This document shows, in pieces, positions 1-8,385 of a stretch of 64,000 bases of DNA (position 1 is the stretch's first letter; each line of letters opens with the position of its first letter). The DNA comes from Marinoscillum sp040218045 (GTDB lineage: Bacteria > Bacteroidota > Bacteroidia > Cytophagales > Cyclobacteriaceae): NCBI GenBank assembly GCA_040218045.1, contig JAVJQA010000042.1, positions 77,125 to 141,124 on the forward strand, written 5' to 3'. The position numbers and the translations under genes were made by a program. The notes beneath the pieces were generated by a model that made no database searches, was not told the DNA's origin, and was given only the letters and a program-made list of their open reading frames with translations.

Positions 1-830
1 TTTGGGTAGATGACGCACGTAAATCTTACGAAGAGACAACAAAGCGTGGTGCAAAATCATTTTTGGAGCCCACTATGGAGAAAGATCCTAATGGAGAAAT
101 TGTCAAGGCAGGCATTTATACTTATGGAGAAACGGTGCATATCTTCATCGAAAGAAAGAATTATAACGGGGTTTTTCTGCCTGGATATAAGGAACTTAAG
201 ACTTCATATCACCCTACTTCGATAGGCCTGAAGTATGTGGATCACATGGTAGGAAATGTTGGCTGGAATGAAATGAAAACATGGGTCAACTTCTACGCCA
301 ATGTGATGGGCTTCACTCAACTGGTTTCTTTTGACGATAAGGATATTTCCACTGAGTACACTGCCTTAATGAGCAAGGTGATGAGTAATGGAAATGGTCG
401 AATTAAGTTTCCGATCAATGAACCTGCCGAAGGAAAGAAAAAATCTCAGATCGAAGAGTATTTGGATTTTTACGAAGGTCCGGGAATACAACATATTGCG
501 GTTGCCACAGATGATATAGTTAAGACGGTTACAGACCTGAGAAATCGTGGCGTTGAGTTTTTGAGAGTGCCTAGCACGTATTATGACGACTTATTGGACA
601 GGGTAGGGACTATCGATGAGGATTTGGAACCTTTGAAGGATTTAGGCATACTGGTAGATCGCGATGATGAAGGGTACCTCCTTCAGATTTTCACAAAGCC
701 AATAGAACCAAGACCTACCGTTTTCTTCGAGATCATTCAGCGAAAGGGTGCCAAATCTTTCGGTAAAGGAAATTTCAAAGCCCTCTTCGAGGCTATAGAA
801 CGAGAACAAGAAGTAAGAGGAACCCTATAA
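1..830 (+). CDS. hppD: 4-hydroxyphenylpyruvate dioxygenase, 3' part
   Basis: This enzyme converts 4-hydroxyphenylpyruvate to homogentisate in tyrosine catabolism, using a non-haem Fe(II). The gene enters from the left edge: the frame is open from base 3 and about the C-terminal 275 residues are present, so the ATG at 63 is internal. The three iron ligands of the family are visible: His in DHMVGNV (codon at 243), His in GIQHIA (codon at 492) and Glu in FFEIIQR (codon at 729). Both the end of the first and the whole second vicinal-oxygen-chelate half can be followed. The later pathway enzyme fumarylacetoacetase lies at 30 kb, so the pathway is not one operon here. A small secreted protein gene follows after 40 bp. 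Confidence 0.97.
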   Translation, partial: WVDDARKSYEETTKRGAKSFLEPTMEKDPNGEIVKAGIYTYGETVHIFIERKNYNGVFLPGYKELKTSYHPTSIGLKYVDHMVGNVGWNEMKTWVNFYANVMGFTQLVSFDDKDISTEYTALMSKVMSNGNGRIKFPINEPAEGKKKSQIEEYLDFYEGPGIQHIAVATDDIVKTVTDLRNRGVEFLRVPSTYYDDLLDRVGTIDEDLEPLKDLGILVDRDDEGYLLQIFTKPIEPRPTVFFEIIQRKGAKSFGKGNFKALFEAIEREQEVRGTL

Positions 831-870
831 TATTTAGGGTTTCCTGCGTTTCTTAGGAAATTAGAGTGTT

Positions 871-1242
871 ATGCGATTGAGGTTAGTTTTATTTTCTTTT
901 TTAATTGGGGGGGGTGTATTGGCAGGTTTTGGACAATCCACCAGAGATGTCAATGCACCGAAACCCCCGGCACCCAGATATCAGGCTGCTAAAAAGCAGA
1001 AGAAGGGCTTTATGTGGGGACTTTTCAAAAAAAAGAATAAGGTTGAATATAAAACCGGACAGGAAGAGGTGGCGGAGTTTCGGGAAAGAATGCTGCAGAA
1101 TGCCCGGAAACGAGCTAAAGAGGCCAAGCTTTCTGAAAAACCACAATATTCAGACCCACTCTATTTTGGACATAAAAAGCCCCCTAAGAAACGCAAAAAC
1201 GGCAAGAAAAAATTCTGTAAGGAATGTGGATTGAGACACTAA
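871..1242 (+). CDS. small basic secreted protein of unknown function
   Basis: A 123-residue protein with an N-terminal signal peptide (hydrophobic stretch about residues 4-20, probable cleavage after the GFGQ region). The rest is extremely lysine- and arginine-rich, with runs such as KKQKKG and KKPPKKRKNGKKK, and it ends with a CKECGLRH tail carrying a CxxC pair. I recognise no family. The stop codon is one base from the deoC start, so the two are probably cotranscribed. The basic mature part could bind an acidic envelope polymer or nucleic acid, but nothing in the sequence decides this. Confidence 0.75.
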   Translation: MRLRLVLFSFLIGGGVLAGFGQSTRDVNAPKPPAPRYQAAKKQKKGFMWGLFKKKNKVEYKTGQEEVAEFRERMLQNARKRAKEAKLSEKPQYSDPLYFGHKKPPKKRKNGKKKFCKECGLRH

Positions 1243-1243
1243 C

Positions 1244-1888
1244 ATGATTAACCTGGCCAGACTTATTGAGTACACAAACTTGAATCCTCAAATCACTGGT
1301 CGGGATGTTGATCAACTGATTCATGAAGCACTTGATTTTGAGGTGTTTGGAGTCTGCGTTCCGCCGTTTTGGGTAAAGCGTGCGTCGCGAGAGATTGGGC
1401 AAAAAGACTTACAATTAATTACGGTTGTGGGTTTTCCATTGGGCTATCAGATGACTGAAACCAAAATGGAAGAAGCTCGCCTTGCACTCCGGGATGGCGC
1501 AAATGAAATTGACATGGTTATGAATATTTCAGCATTCAAAGATGGTATGCCCTGGCCTAAAATCGAATTTGCTAAAATGTCCAAACTTGTCCACGATTCA
1601 GAGGCTTTGCTCAAGGTGATTATTGAAGTTGGTTATCTTAGTGATGAGGAAATATTGAAGGCGGCCAAACTTTGTGCAGATGCCGGAGTTGACTTTGTGA
1701 AAACATCCACCGGAACCACCGGAATTGGAGCAACGGCACAGCAGGTGAAACTATTGAGGGGAGCACTTCCATCCAATGTTGGCATCAAAGCTTCAGGTGG
1801 GATCAAAACCAAACAGCAGGCTATTGAGTTTATTGAAGCAGGAGCTGATAGGTTGGGGACTTCAAATGCTTCTTCATTAATTACATAA
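1244..1888 (+). CDS. deoC: deoxyribose-phosphate aldolase
   Basis: DeoC cleaves 2-deoxyribose-5-phosphate to glyceraldehyde-3-phosphate and acetaldehyde in deoxynucleoside salvage. At 214 residues it has the usual bacterial size and a TIM-barrel pattern. The Schiff-base lysine is K153 in VKTSTG and the second active-site lysine is K182 in GIKASGG; VGFPLG and NEIDMVMN are also family motifs, the latter with the proton-relay Asp. It follows the small secreted protein by one base and precedes acylphosphatase by 15 bases. No other deoxynucleoside catabolic gene is nearby. Confidence 0.96.
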   Translation: MINLARLIEYTNLNPQITGRDVDQLIHEALDFEVFGVCVPPFWVKRASREIGQKDLQLITVVGFPLGYQMTETKMEEARLALRDGANEIDMVMNISAFKDGMPWPKIEFAKMSKLVHDSEALLKVIIEVGYLSDEEILKAAKLCADAGVDFVKTSTGTTGIGATAQQVKLLRGALPSNVGIKASGGIKTKQQAIEFIEAGADRLGTSNASSLIT

Positions 1889-1903
1889 AAGCGTTCAATT
1901 ATT

Positions 1904-2164
1904 ATGGCACTGAGTATTCGATGTTATGGTAAGGTGCAAGGTGTTTTCTTCAGGGCCTCCACAAAAAATGAAGCCGATAATCTTGGAGTAACTGGTTGGG
2001 TTAGAAATGAACTTGATGGTGCCGTGGCTATCTATGTAGAGGGTAAACGATCCGCTGAACTTTTGGATTGGGCCAAAAAAGGGCCACAGTTTGCGAATGT
2101 TAAAAGAGTAGAATTCACAGAAGTGGAAGACGAAGGAAAGCAATCATTCGAGATCCTAAGATAA
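1904..2164 (+). CDS. acyP: acylphosphatase
   Basis: An 86-residue single-domain protein that hydrolyses acyl phosphates to carboxylate and phosphate. The family signature GKVQGVFFR lies near the N-terminus and carries the phosphate-binding loop and catalytic Arg. The catalytic Asn is in GWVRN. It is the last gene of the plus-strand group behind deoC; a new promoter follows at 2215. Length and motifs match the family fully. Confidence 0.95.
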   Translation: MALSIRCYGKVQGVFFRASTKNEADNLGVTGWVRNELDGAVAIYVEGKRSAELLDWAKKGPQFANVKRVEFTEVEDEGKQSFEILR

Positions 2165-2214
2165 AGACTGGAATAAATGTCTCGGATATTGGTAAGAAAT
2201 GTAAGTTCTAAACC

Positions 2215-2242
2215 TTGGATGCCTTTTCTATGGTTATTTTTG
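2215..2242 (+). promoter_or_regulatory. Bacteroidota-type promoter for the GH5 gene
   Basis: TTG at 2215-2217 and TATTTTTG at 2235-2242 are separated by 17 bases. This fits the known Bacteroidota -33 TTTG / -7 TAnnTTTG consensus, with a full -7 match. The inferred transcription start would be near 2248-2250, only a few bases before the TTG codon at 2255, which makes the GTG at 2279 worth considering as the real start. Confidence 0.6.
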
Positions 2243-2254
2243 TGAAAAGTTCAT

Positions 2255-3985
2255 TTGAAACTAACAAAATATACAAAAGTGTCAATCAAGCAATACTTAT
2301 CCCTAATTCTATTTCAACTGTGCCTGCTGCTTCTTTTTAGTTCCTGTAAGGAGGAGGTAATGAAAAACGAACTTATCCTCAGCCGAAGTGAACTGTCCGT
2401 TCCTGCTGAAGGTGGAGAGGTGACTATTTTACTACAAACAGATGCGGACGAGTGGAAAATCCAGAATCCAATGGATTGGGTTTCTATAACTCCCACCACT
2501 GGTAGCGAACAATCGTCCGAAATCATTTTAACAGTGAGTACCAAAACACCGACCGAACGTTCAGGTGAGGTTACTGTAATTGCCGGTTCTGCTGATCCGG
2601 TGAAAATAAAGGTTACGCAGGCGGCTTCTGAGTTTCTCTATACGCTTAGTGCCAATTTCTCTACGCTAAGTTTTAAGAAAGGGGGAAGCTCAAATACAGT
2701 TACAATAACCACAGAAGCTCCTGAATGGCAGGTTTCAACCGATGCATCCTGGTTAAAGTTTGATCTGGAAACTGGAGGTACCGGAACTACCGACATAAAA
2801 ATCACTGCGGATGAGAATATTGCCAGTGAAGAACGAGAGGCAAAGATTTTGATCACTGCCGAATTTACCCCAACTAAAGAAATTGTTGCAAATCAGATAG
2901 GTGAGTATTATCCTGACTATAACACTTCACCAAAAGATCCTGATGCGTCAGGTATGAGTAGCAATGCCGTGGAGCTGGCAGCTAATATGACCATGGGTAT
3001 TAATATTGGTAATACATTGGAAGCGATAGGTGGCGAGACTGCTTGGGGAAACCCTCAAATTAACCAGACTTTTGTGCAGTCACTGAAGCAAAAGGGATTT
3101 AATGCCGTGCGTTTACCATGCTCATTTGATCAGTATGCAGATTCCAAGGCTGAGATTTCAGCGAATTGGTTGAACAGAGTCAAGACAGTAGTGCAATACT
3201 GTGTGGATAATGATCTTTATGTGCTTCTAAATATTCATTGGGACAATGGATGGTTGGAGAGGAATGTCACTACAGATAAACAGGAAGAGGTCAATGCAAA
3301 GCAAAAGGCGTTCTGGCAGCAGATAGCTACACATTTCCGTGATTATGACGAACACTTAATGTTTGCAAGTGCCAATGAACCTCATGTGGAAAATGCGACA
3401 CAAATGTCGGTTTTAATGTCGTATCATCAGACCTTTATAGATGCCGTAAGATCTACCGGCGGTCGTAACAGTTATCGCGTTTTGGTTTTTCAGGGGCCGT
3501 CAACAGATATTCAAAAAACCAAGGATTTGCTTAAAACTTATCCTACTGACGAAGTGCCAAACCGGTTAATGGCCGAGTTACATTACTATACCCCTTATCA
3601 GTTTACTTTGATGGAAGAGGATGCTGACTGGGGTAATATGTTCTACTACTGGGGGGAGGACTATCATTCAGAAATTGATCCAACCAGAAATGCTACATCA
3701 GGTGAGGAACAACTAGAGCAACTGTTTGAAATGGCCAGTACCCAACTAGTGGATAGGGGCTATCCAATCATATTGGGCGAATTTGGGGCTTATAAGCGCC
3801 AAAATATTGCGGACCAGGAATTGCATGATGCTTCGGTGGAGTACTTTAATCACTATGTTGTAAAAACGGCACTTGCTAAAGGTATCATTCCTTTTTACTG
3901 GGATACTGGCGGGATGATCAATAGAACTAATGGCCAAACCAAAGATGCTAGTTTGTTAGAGGCTTTGCTTGATGGTGCCAATTGA
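2255..3985 (+). CDS. BACON-domain glycoside hydrolase family 5 lipoprotein
   Basis: A 576-residue cell-surface or periplasmic endoglucanase-like enzyme. A lipoprotein signal peptide ends in LLLLFSSC. Two BACON-type beta-sandwich repeats follow at about residues 38-125 and 130-215; the WSI/WLKF patterns after WKI and WQV are typical. The GH5 barrel occupies about 230-570, with acid/base Glu375 in SANEPH and nucleophile Glu509 in ILGEFGA. BACON domains are thought to bind carbohydrate or mucin-like ligands in Bacteroidota. The start is uncertain: no ATG fits, TTG at 2255 or GTG at 2279 both leave a full signal peptide, and the promoter position mildly favours 2279. The gene stands alone, with no SusCD pair or other polysaccharide-utilisation gene beside it. 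Confidence 0.9.
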   Translation: MKLTKYTKVSIKQYLSLILFQLCLLLLFSSCKEEVMKNELILSRSELSVPAEGGEVTILLQTDADEWKIQNPMDWVSITPTTGSEQSSEIILTVSTKTPTERSGEVTVIAGSADPVKIKVTQAASEFLYTLSANFSTLSFKKGGSSNTVTITTEAPEWQVSTDASWLKFDLETGGTGTTDIKITADENIASEEREAKILITAEFTPTKEIVANQIGEYYPDYNTSPKDPDASGMSSNAVELAANMTMGINIGNTLEAIGGETAWGNPQINQTFVQSLKQKGFNAVRLPCSFDQYADSKAEISANWLNRVKTVVQYCVDNDLYVLLNIHWDNGWLERNVTTDKQEEVNAKQKAFWQQIATHFRDYDEHLMFASANEPHVENATQMSVLMSYHQTFIDAVRSTGGRNSYRVLVFQGPSTDIQKTKDLLKTYPTDEVPNRLMAELHYYTPYQFTLMEEDADWGNMFYYWGEDYHSEIDPTRNATSGEEQLEQLFEMASTQLVDRGYPIILGEFGAYKRQNIADQELHDASVEYFNHYVVKTALAKGIIPFYWDTGGMINRTNGQTKDASLLEALLDGAN

Positions 3986-4038
3986 TTAAGTAAAGGATAT
4001 ATTCATCTTGACCAATTCTAATTGAAGTCAAATTGATT

Positions 4039-4275
4039 ATAGCAACTATTAGTGTGGTGATTACTAAATTCATTCACTATTTTCACCTCTCTTTTTCCTT
4101 AATACAGCGTTAAAATTTTCAACCATAGCGATGCTATGCTTGAAAATTTTGTCCCGGCGGGGAACCGCTTGTCTAAAGAAAAAAATAAAGGCAAAAATTT
4201 AGTAAACCAATTTAGTAAACCAATTTAGTAATCACCACACTAGCAAACAAGAACACGTTTGTTGGTAGTTGCTAT
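4039..4275. repeat. MITE-like nested palindromic element
   Basis: This fills most of the 390-bp gap between the GH5 gene and the next gene. A perfect 21-bp inverted repeat pairs 4050-4070 with 4222-4242. Outside it, a 9-bp pair (4039-4047 and 4267-4275) extends the symmetry. Inside is a hairpin with 18-bp arms and one mismatch around the loop GAT (4112-4150). Next to the right arm, AATTTAGTAAACC is repeated in tandem (about 4197-4226). There is no coding capacity. The arrangement fits a miniature inverted-repeat element, but no second copy is present in this window, so mobility is inferred. Confidence 0.6.
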
Positions 4276-4375
4276 TGTGATTTAGTGAATTTGATAGAAT
4301 GAAGGGAAAAATCGGAAATGCTAAGCCTAAATACACCCACTGAAAGTAGAAGAGAAACCGATCAATTATTGCATT

Positions 4376-4876
4376 CTAAGCAGTCTTCAGCATCTTATTT
4401 CTGGCAATTTTGAGATTGAAGTGGCCTAGAATGGTGCGACGGACAGCATAATAAAGAAATTTACTGTTTGTGCCCTGCTGTAATATGCATGCTTTAAGGA
4501 TGGAGCGATAAATCTCTGGTTTGAGGCAGAAGAACTGAATCCATTCTTCGAAAGTCTCCGACCAGTTCTCTGCATAAACTTCATAGTGGCTTCTGCCGTC
4601 CCAGATAATCTCTAATTGATTGTTTCCCTTTTCATAACGATAGATGGCAGATAGGATCTCGTAATGTTCCTGAAGAAAGGAAACATCATACTCTTCAATG
4701 CTTTTCAACTCCAGGATGAAGCTATCTTCAAGACCCAAGGGGTTTTCCAGCATCATGTAAGAGTCAAAGGCTACATCCACCCATTGCTTAAGTAGCTGAG
4801 GTTCTACAAAGCCCTGAGCTGCTCTAAGAATAGAGTTTTTGTCTTGATCAAAATATTTGTCCTGGTACTGGTGCAT
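4376..4876 (-). CDS. conserved-looking cytoplasmic protein of unknown function
   Basis: A 166-residue protein without signal peptide or membrane segment, rich in aromatic and acidic residues, ending in a basic stretch (RRTILGHFNLKIARNKMLKTA region). I recognise no family or motif. Its start codon touches the U-tract of the terminator hairpin at 4877-4907, which ends the upstream lipoprotein transcript. It must therefore be expressed by read-through or start further in; no second Met lies before residue 41, so an internal start would remove a quarter of the protein. Codon use looks ordinary. Confidence 0.65.
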   Translation of the reverse strand: MHQYQDKYFDQDKNSILRAAQGFVEPQLLKQWVDVAFDSYMMLENPLGLEDSFILELKSIEEYDVSFLQEHYEILSAIYRYEKGNNQLEIIWDGRSHYEVYAENWSETFEEWIQFFCLKPEIYRSILKACILQQGTNSKFLYYAVRRTILGHFNLKIARNKMLKTA

Positions 4877-4907
4877 AAAAAAAAGGGAACGATACGAGCT
4901 CGTTCCC
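4877..4907 (-). terminator. rho-independent terminator after the 4938-5441 lipoprotein gene
   Basis: Read on the minus strand, an 8-bp perfect stem (GGGAACGA pairing with TCGTTCCC, positions 4885-4892 and 4900-4907) with a 7-base loop is followed by eight T residues. It lies between the lipoprotein stop and the start codon of the next gene. Confidence 0.8.
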
Positions 4908-4937
4908 CAAAGTTATAAATATTGTGCTTAAATCGCC

Positions 4938-5441
4938 TTATTGTAGTTCGAATACAAACGACCAGGTTCCATAAAAACCTGCAACTCTTGCGTCAGGATC
5001 CTCTACAGTGAAACTAATGGTAAGTGCGGTTGGTGATTCAGTACTATTCACTGTTACATCCATTGGCGTACCAGTACCATCAGCTCGGATCACCCGGCCA
5101 ACGTCTGCCGTTTCATCTATGCCATCAAAAGTCCAGTTTACAGTACCGTTTGCCGTGCCCCATACATCTGAAGCTCCATCATCAGTAGGCACTCCAGATA
5201 CGGTGTAGTTTCCTTGATCTGTGTCAGTGTTGTAAGCAAAAGAGATGACGAAATCAGACCACTCTGTTCTGTTTGCATCATCGAACTTCACTGAAGTTGG
5301 AACCCAGGGACCTGCCAATGCCTGTCCTGCGGCATCTCGAGGATCTTCTGTTGCATCTGGTTTCTTTTTCTTCTTACAAGAAACAAAAATGATTAAAGAA
5401 CAAAATACTAAGGCAGTTAGTAGTTGAGTAATTCTTTTCAT
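4938..5441 (-). CDS. small lipoprotein of unknown function
   Basis: A 167-residue exported lipoprotein: basic N-terminus, hydrophobic core, lipobox ending FVSC, then a KKKKK linker. The mature part (about residues 40-167) is rich in Thr, Asp and Gly with alternating beta-strand patterns and ends with an aromatic strand (FYGTWSFVFELQ), which suggests a small lipocalin-like or Ig-like beta barrel. No catalytic motif is visible. It is monocistronic by appearance, with a strong terminator directly downstream. Confidence 0.8.
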   Translation of the reverse strand: MKRITQLLTALVFCSLIIFVSCKKKKKPDATEDPRDAAGQALAGPWVPTSVKFDDANRTEWSDFVISFAYNTDTDQGNYTVSGVPTDDGASDVWGTANGTVNWTFDGIDETADVGRVIRADGTGTPMDVTVNSTESPTALTISFTVEDPDARVAGFYGTWSFVFELQ

Positions 5442-5587
5442 AAACTTATTATACGGTAAATTTTTGCATGTTATTGCACTTATTCAAAAATAGGATTTTT
5501 ATAGCATTTAACCTAGAATAATTTGCATGTGGCCAGTCTTTTCACATGAACCGCCTTTTTCTAACGACGGATATATCCATTTATTAC

Positions 5588-6190
5588 TTAGGATTTGAAT
5601 TTTTCTATTTGGATCTTTTGAGAAGCAAGTTCGTATTCGAAGGATTGATTGGAAGCAATAATGATGGTCTTGTTTTGATGGTTTCCTGTAATTAACTGCT
5701 GATACCAATCGATTCCTTTTTGATCCAGGTTGGAAGTTGGTTCATCTAAAAAGATCAAACTGGATTCATAAAAAAAGGCTATTGCAAGCCTTAACCGCTG
5801 TTTCATTCCCGAAGAGAATTCTTTCACTAGTTTTTGGTCGTTTCCACCAAGTCCCGCAAATTCAATAATGCTGACTTCATCATGCATTGGTTTTTTAAAC
5901 CTGGAATGAAACTGAAGATGCTCTGATAATGTAAACTCCTCAATAAGGTTTTGATAGGGGGCGGCAAAGGAAAATTTGGTTTGGAGGTCAAGGGCATCCT
6001 TTTCTGAGTACTTTACCTCACCCTCTGATGGGGTAATGAAATTGCTCATGATCTGAATTAAAGTTGATTTTCCGGAACCATTGTGCCCTGTAATGGCAAC
6101 AGTGTCACCAGTTTTGATTTCAGCTTCTAAATGCCTGAAAACCCACTGCCGGTTATATTTTTTACCTACATCTTCTAAGGTGATATTCAT
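5588..6190 (-). CDS. short ABC transporter ATP-binding protein
   Basis: A 200-residue ATPase with Walker A GHNGSGKST (residues 35-43), signature FSSGMKQRL (near 125) and Walker B SLIFLDEPTSNLD (near 145-157). It lacks C-terminal extensions and has no partner permease in the neighbourhood. It is the last gene of the lipid A operon, three bases after lpxA. The family includes exporters of the Lpt or heme-export type, and its place here suggests an envelope role, but the substrate is not visible. The switch His of classical importers is not obvious; the D-loop is followed by IIIASNQ. Confidence 0.88.
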   Translation of the reverse strand: MNITLEDVGKKYNRQWVFRHLEAEIKTGDTVAITGHNGSGKSTLIQIMSNFITPSEGEVKYSEKDALDLQTKFSFAAPYQNLIEEFTLSEHLQFHSRFKKPMHDEVSIIEFAGLGGNDQKLVKEFSSGMKQRLRLAIAFFYESSLIFLDEPTSNLDQKGIDWYQQLITGNHQNKTIIIASNQSFEYELASQKIQIEKFKS

Positions 6191-6193
6191 CTG

Positions 6194-6976
6194 CTAATCT
6201 TTGCCACCGCGCATCATGCCACGGCTGGAATCTTCAATAAATTTGATTATCTGGTCTCGCTCTGCTGTTGGGTCCAACTCCAACTTGATTTTATCCAACG
6301 CATCGGAGTTGTTCAAACCACTAACATAGAAGATTCTATAAATATCCTGTATCTCCCGGATTTTTTCATTGGAGAAACCACGCCTCCGCAGACCAGTAGA
6401 GTTTACACCTGAATAGGATAGGGGATCTCTCGCCGCTGTTACGTAAGGTGGAACGTCTTTCCTGACCAATGAGCCTCCAGAAATCATGGTATGACCACCA
6501 ATCTTCACAAACTGATGAACGGCCGTGGTGCCACCAAGAAATGCGTAAGCATCAATATGAACATGCCCTGCCATTTGTACAGCATTGGCTAAAATAACAT
6601 AATCGCCAATGACACAATCATGGGCCACATGCGTGTAAGCCATCAGAATACATTTCTTCCCAATACTTGTATTGCTTCGATCCAATGCTGTGCCTCTGTT
6701 GACGGTGACACATTCCCGAATGATCGTGTCATCACCAATAGTAACCGTGGAAGGTTCCCCTCGAAATTTCAGGTCTTGCGGCTCTCCTGCGATTACAGCA
6801 CCCGGATAAATCCTGCAATTACTGCCGATCCTGGCTCCATTCATAATCGTCACATTCGGGCCTACCCATGAGCCATTACCTATTTCTACATCTTCGGCTA
6901 TGGTGCAAAATGGTTCAATGGATACATCCTTCCCGATTTTTGCATTCGGATGAATGCTGGACAGTACTTGACTCAT
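6194..6976 (-). CDS. lpxA: UDP-N-acetylglucosamine acyltransferase LpxA
   Basis: LpxA transfers a hydroxyacyl chain from ACP to UDP-GlcNAc, the first step of lipid A synthesis in the cytoplasm. The 260-residue protein shows the left-handed beta-helix hexapeptide pattern from HPNAKIG onward. The catalytic His is in the THVAHDCVIG segment, followed by NAVQMAGHVHI. A helical C-terminal domain follows, with the family segment GLRRRGFS. Its start overlaps the end of lpxC-fabZ by four bases, so the two are translationally coupled. Confidence 0.97.
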   Translation of the reverse strand: MSQVLSSIHPNAKIGKDVSIEPFCTIAEDVEIGNGSWVGPNVTIMNGARIGSNCRIYPGAVIAGEPQDLKFRGEPSTVTIGDDTIIRECVTVNRGTALDRSNTSIGKKCILMAYTHVAHDCVIGDYVILANAVQMAGHVHIDAYAFLGGTTAVHQFVKIGGHTMISGGSLVRKDVPPYVTAARDPLSYSGVNSTGLRRRGFSNEKIREIQDIYRIFYVSGLNNSDALDKIKLELDPTAERDQIIKFIEDSSRGMMRGGKD

Positions 6977-8367
6977 AAATCTTTTCTTACAATGCTAGCG
7001 GTCATGATTCCCTCACATACGAGGTTATTGCCCACATATGCCACACCTTTCATCTTTGCAAATCCCTTTCTGATGGGCTGCAACAGCTCTAATTTCATGA
7101 CCAGGGTGTCTCCCGGGACAACCATTTTTCTGAACTTGAAGTTCTCGATTCCTAAAAAATACGTCCAGTAATTCTCCGGGTCAGGAACAGTGTTGAGCAC
7201 CAGGATGCCACCAATCTGTGCCATAGCCTCCACCTGAAGTACGCCCGGCATCACAGGGTTGCCTGGAAAATGACCAGAGAAAAAGGGCTCGTTCATGGTC
7301 ACATTTTTGATTCCTGCTACCTGCTCATCGTCCAGGTGAAAAATCTTATCTATGAGCAAGAAAGGATACCGGTGGGGAAGGATTCGTGAAATCTTATTGA
7401 TGTCGAGTACAGCCGGGACCTTGGGGTCATATTGCGGGATGTTTTTATGACTTTCCTCCAGCATGATTTTCTTGAGCTTGCGGGCAAAAGCAATGTTGGT
7501 GCCATGACCGGGCCGGGCCGCAAGGATTTGAGCCTTGAGTGGCCTGCCAATAAGGGCCAGATCGCCCAGTACATCCATGAGTTTGTGCCTCGCGGGTTCA
7601 TTGGGATAGCGCAGTTGCTCATCGTTGAGTATGCCGGGTTCGTAATGCTCCACTTTAGGTTTACCCAAAAGGTTGGACAGGTGCTCCATTTTTGATGCTT
7701 TCACCTTTTTATCCACTACCACCACGGCGTTTGAAAGATCGCCACCTTTGATCAGGTTGTTTTTATGAAGCTCTTCCAGCTCATGTAAGAAACAGAAGGT
7801 TCTGCTCCTTGATATTTTTTCAGGGAAATCGTCAATTCTATTTAATGAAGCATGTTGGCTCCCAAGCACTTTGGAGTTGTAGTCGACCATTACAGTCACT
7901 CGGTAATCATCCAGTGGCAGGGCGGCGATTTCCACATCCAGTTCCTTGTCCTGGTAAAAGATACTCTCTGGGATTTCAAAGAAATTTCGTTGGGCATTTT
8001 GTTCTTTAATCCCTGCTTTTGTGAGTGCCTCTACAAATGGGTAAGCACTGCCATCCATGATGGGGATTTCATTGCCATCTATCTGAATCAGCATATTGTC
8101 TATTTCCATACCCACCAAAGCCGCCAAAATGTGTTCAACCGTATGAATCTCTGCTCCGTCTTTCTGGAGAGTCGTTCCTCTGTTGACTTCAGATACATAC
8201 TCCACATCTGCTTCGATGACCGGTTTGTCTTTTAAGTCGATCCGTTGAAATTTGATGCCATGATTGGCACGGGCAGGCACAAAGGTCACCACAGCCTTTT
8301 CACCAGTGTGCAAACCTATGCCCGATAGGCTGATGGATTCTTTAATGGTCTGTTGGTAAAACTTCAT
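6973..8367 (-). CDS. lpxC: bifunctional LpxC deacetylase / FabZ dehydratase
   Basis: A 464-residue fusion typical of Bacteroidota. The N-terminal about 305 residues are UDP-3-O-acyl-GlcNAc deacetylase (LpxC): zinc His in HTVEHILAALVG, zinc His and Asp in RHKLMDVLGDLALIG, and the active-site His of GHGTN. The C-terminal about 145 residues are 3-hydroxyacyl-ACP dehydratase (FabZ), with HRYPFLLIDKI and the hot-dog motif GHFPGNPVMPGVLQVEAMAQ. The fusion ties the committed step of lipid A synthesis to fatty-acid elongation, two reactions that compete for hydroxyacyl-ACP. It lies 18 bases behind lpxD and overlaps lpxA. Confidence 0.97.
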   Translation of the reverse strand: MKFYQQTIKESISLSGIGLHTGEKAVVTFVPARANHGIKFQRIDLKDKPVIEADVEYVSEVNRGTTLQKDGAEIHTVEHILAALVGMEIDNMLIQIDGNEIPIMDGSAYPFVEALTKAGIKEQNAQRNFFEIPESIFYQDKELDVEIAALPLDDYRVTVMVDYNSKVLGSQHASLNRIDDFPEKISRSRTFCFLHELEELHKNNLIKGGDLSNAVVVVDKKVKASKMEHLSNLLGKPKVEHYEPGILNDEQLRYPNEPARHKLMDVLGDLALIGRPLKAQILAARPGHGTNIAFARKLKKIMLEESHKNIPQYDPKVPAVLDINKISRILPHRYPFLLIDKIFHLDDEQVAGIKNVTMNEPFFSGHFPGNPVMPGVLQVEAMAQIGGILVLNTVPDPENYWTYFLGIENFKFRKMVVPGDTLVMKLELLQPIRKGFAKMKGVAYVGNNLVCEGIMTASIVRKDL

Positions 8368-8385
8368 GGATTATGGGGTAAGCAT

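Noticed and set aside
820..850. Hairpin after hppD as a terminator
   Set aside because: The stem has a bulge and is not followed by a T-tract.
6973..8367. LpxC-FabZ fusion as an assembly or frameshift artefact
   Set aside because: The fusion is the normal state in Bacteroidota and both active sites are intact.
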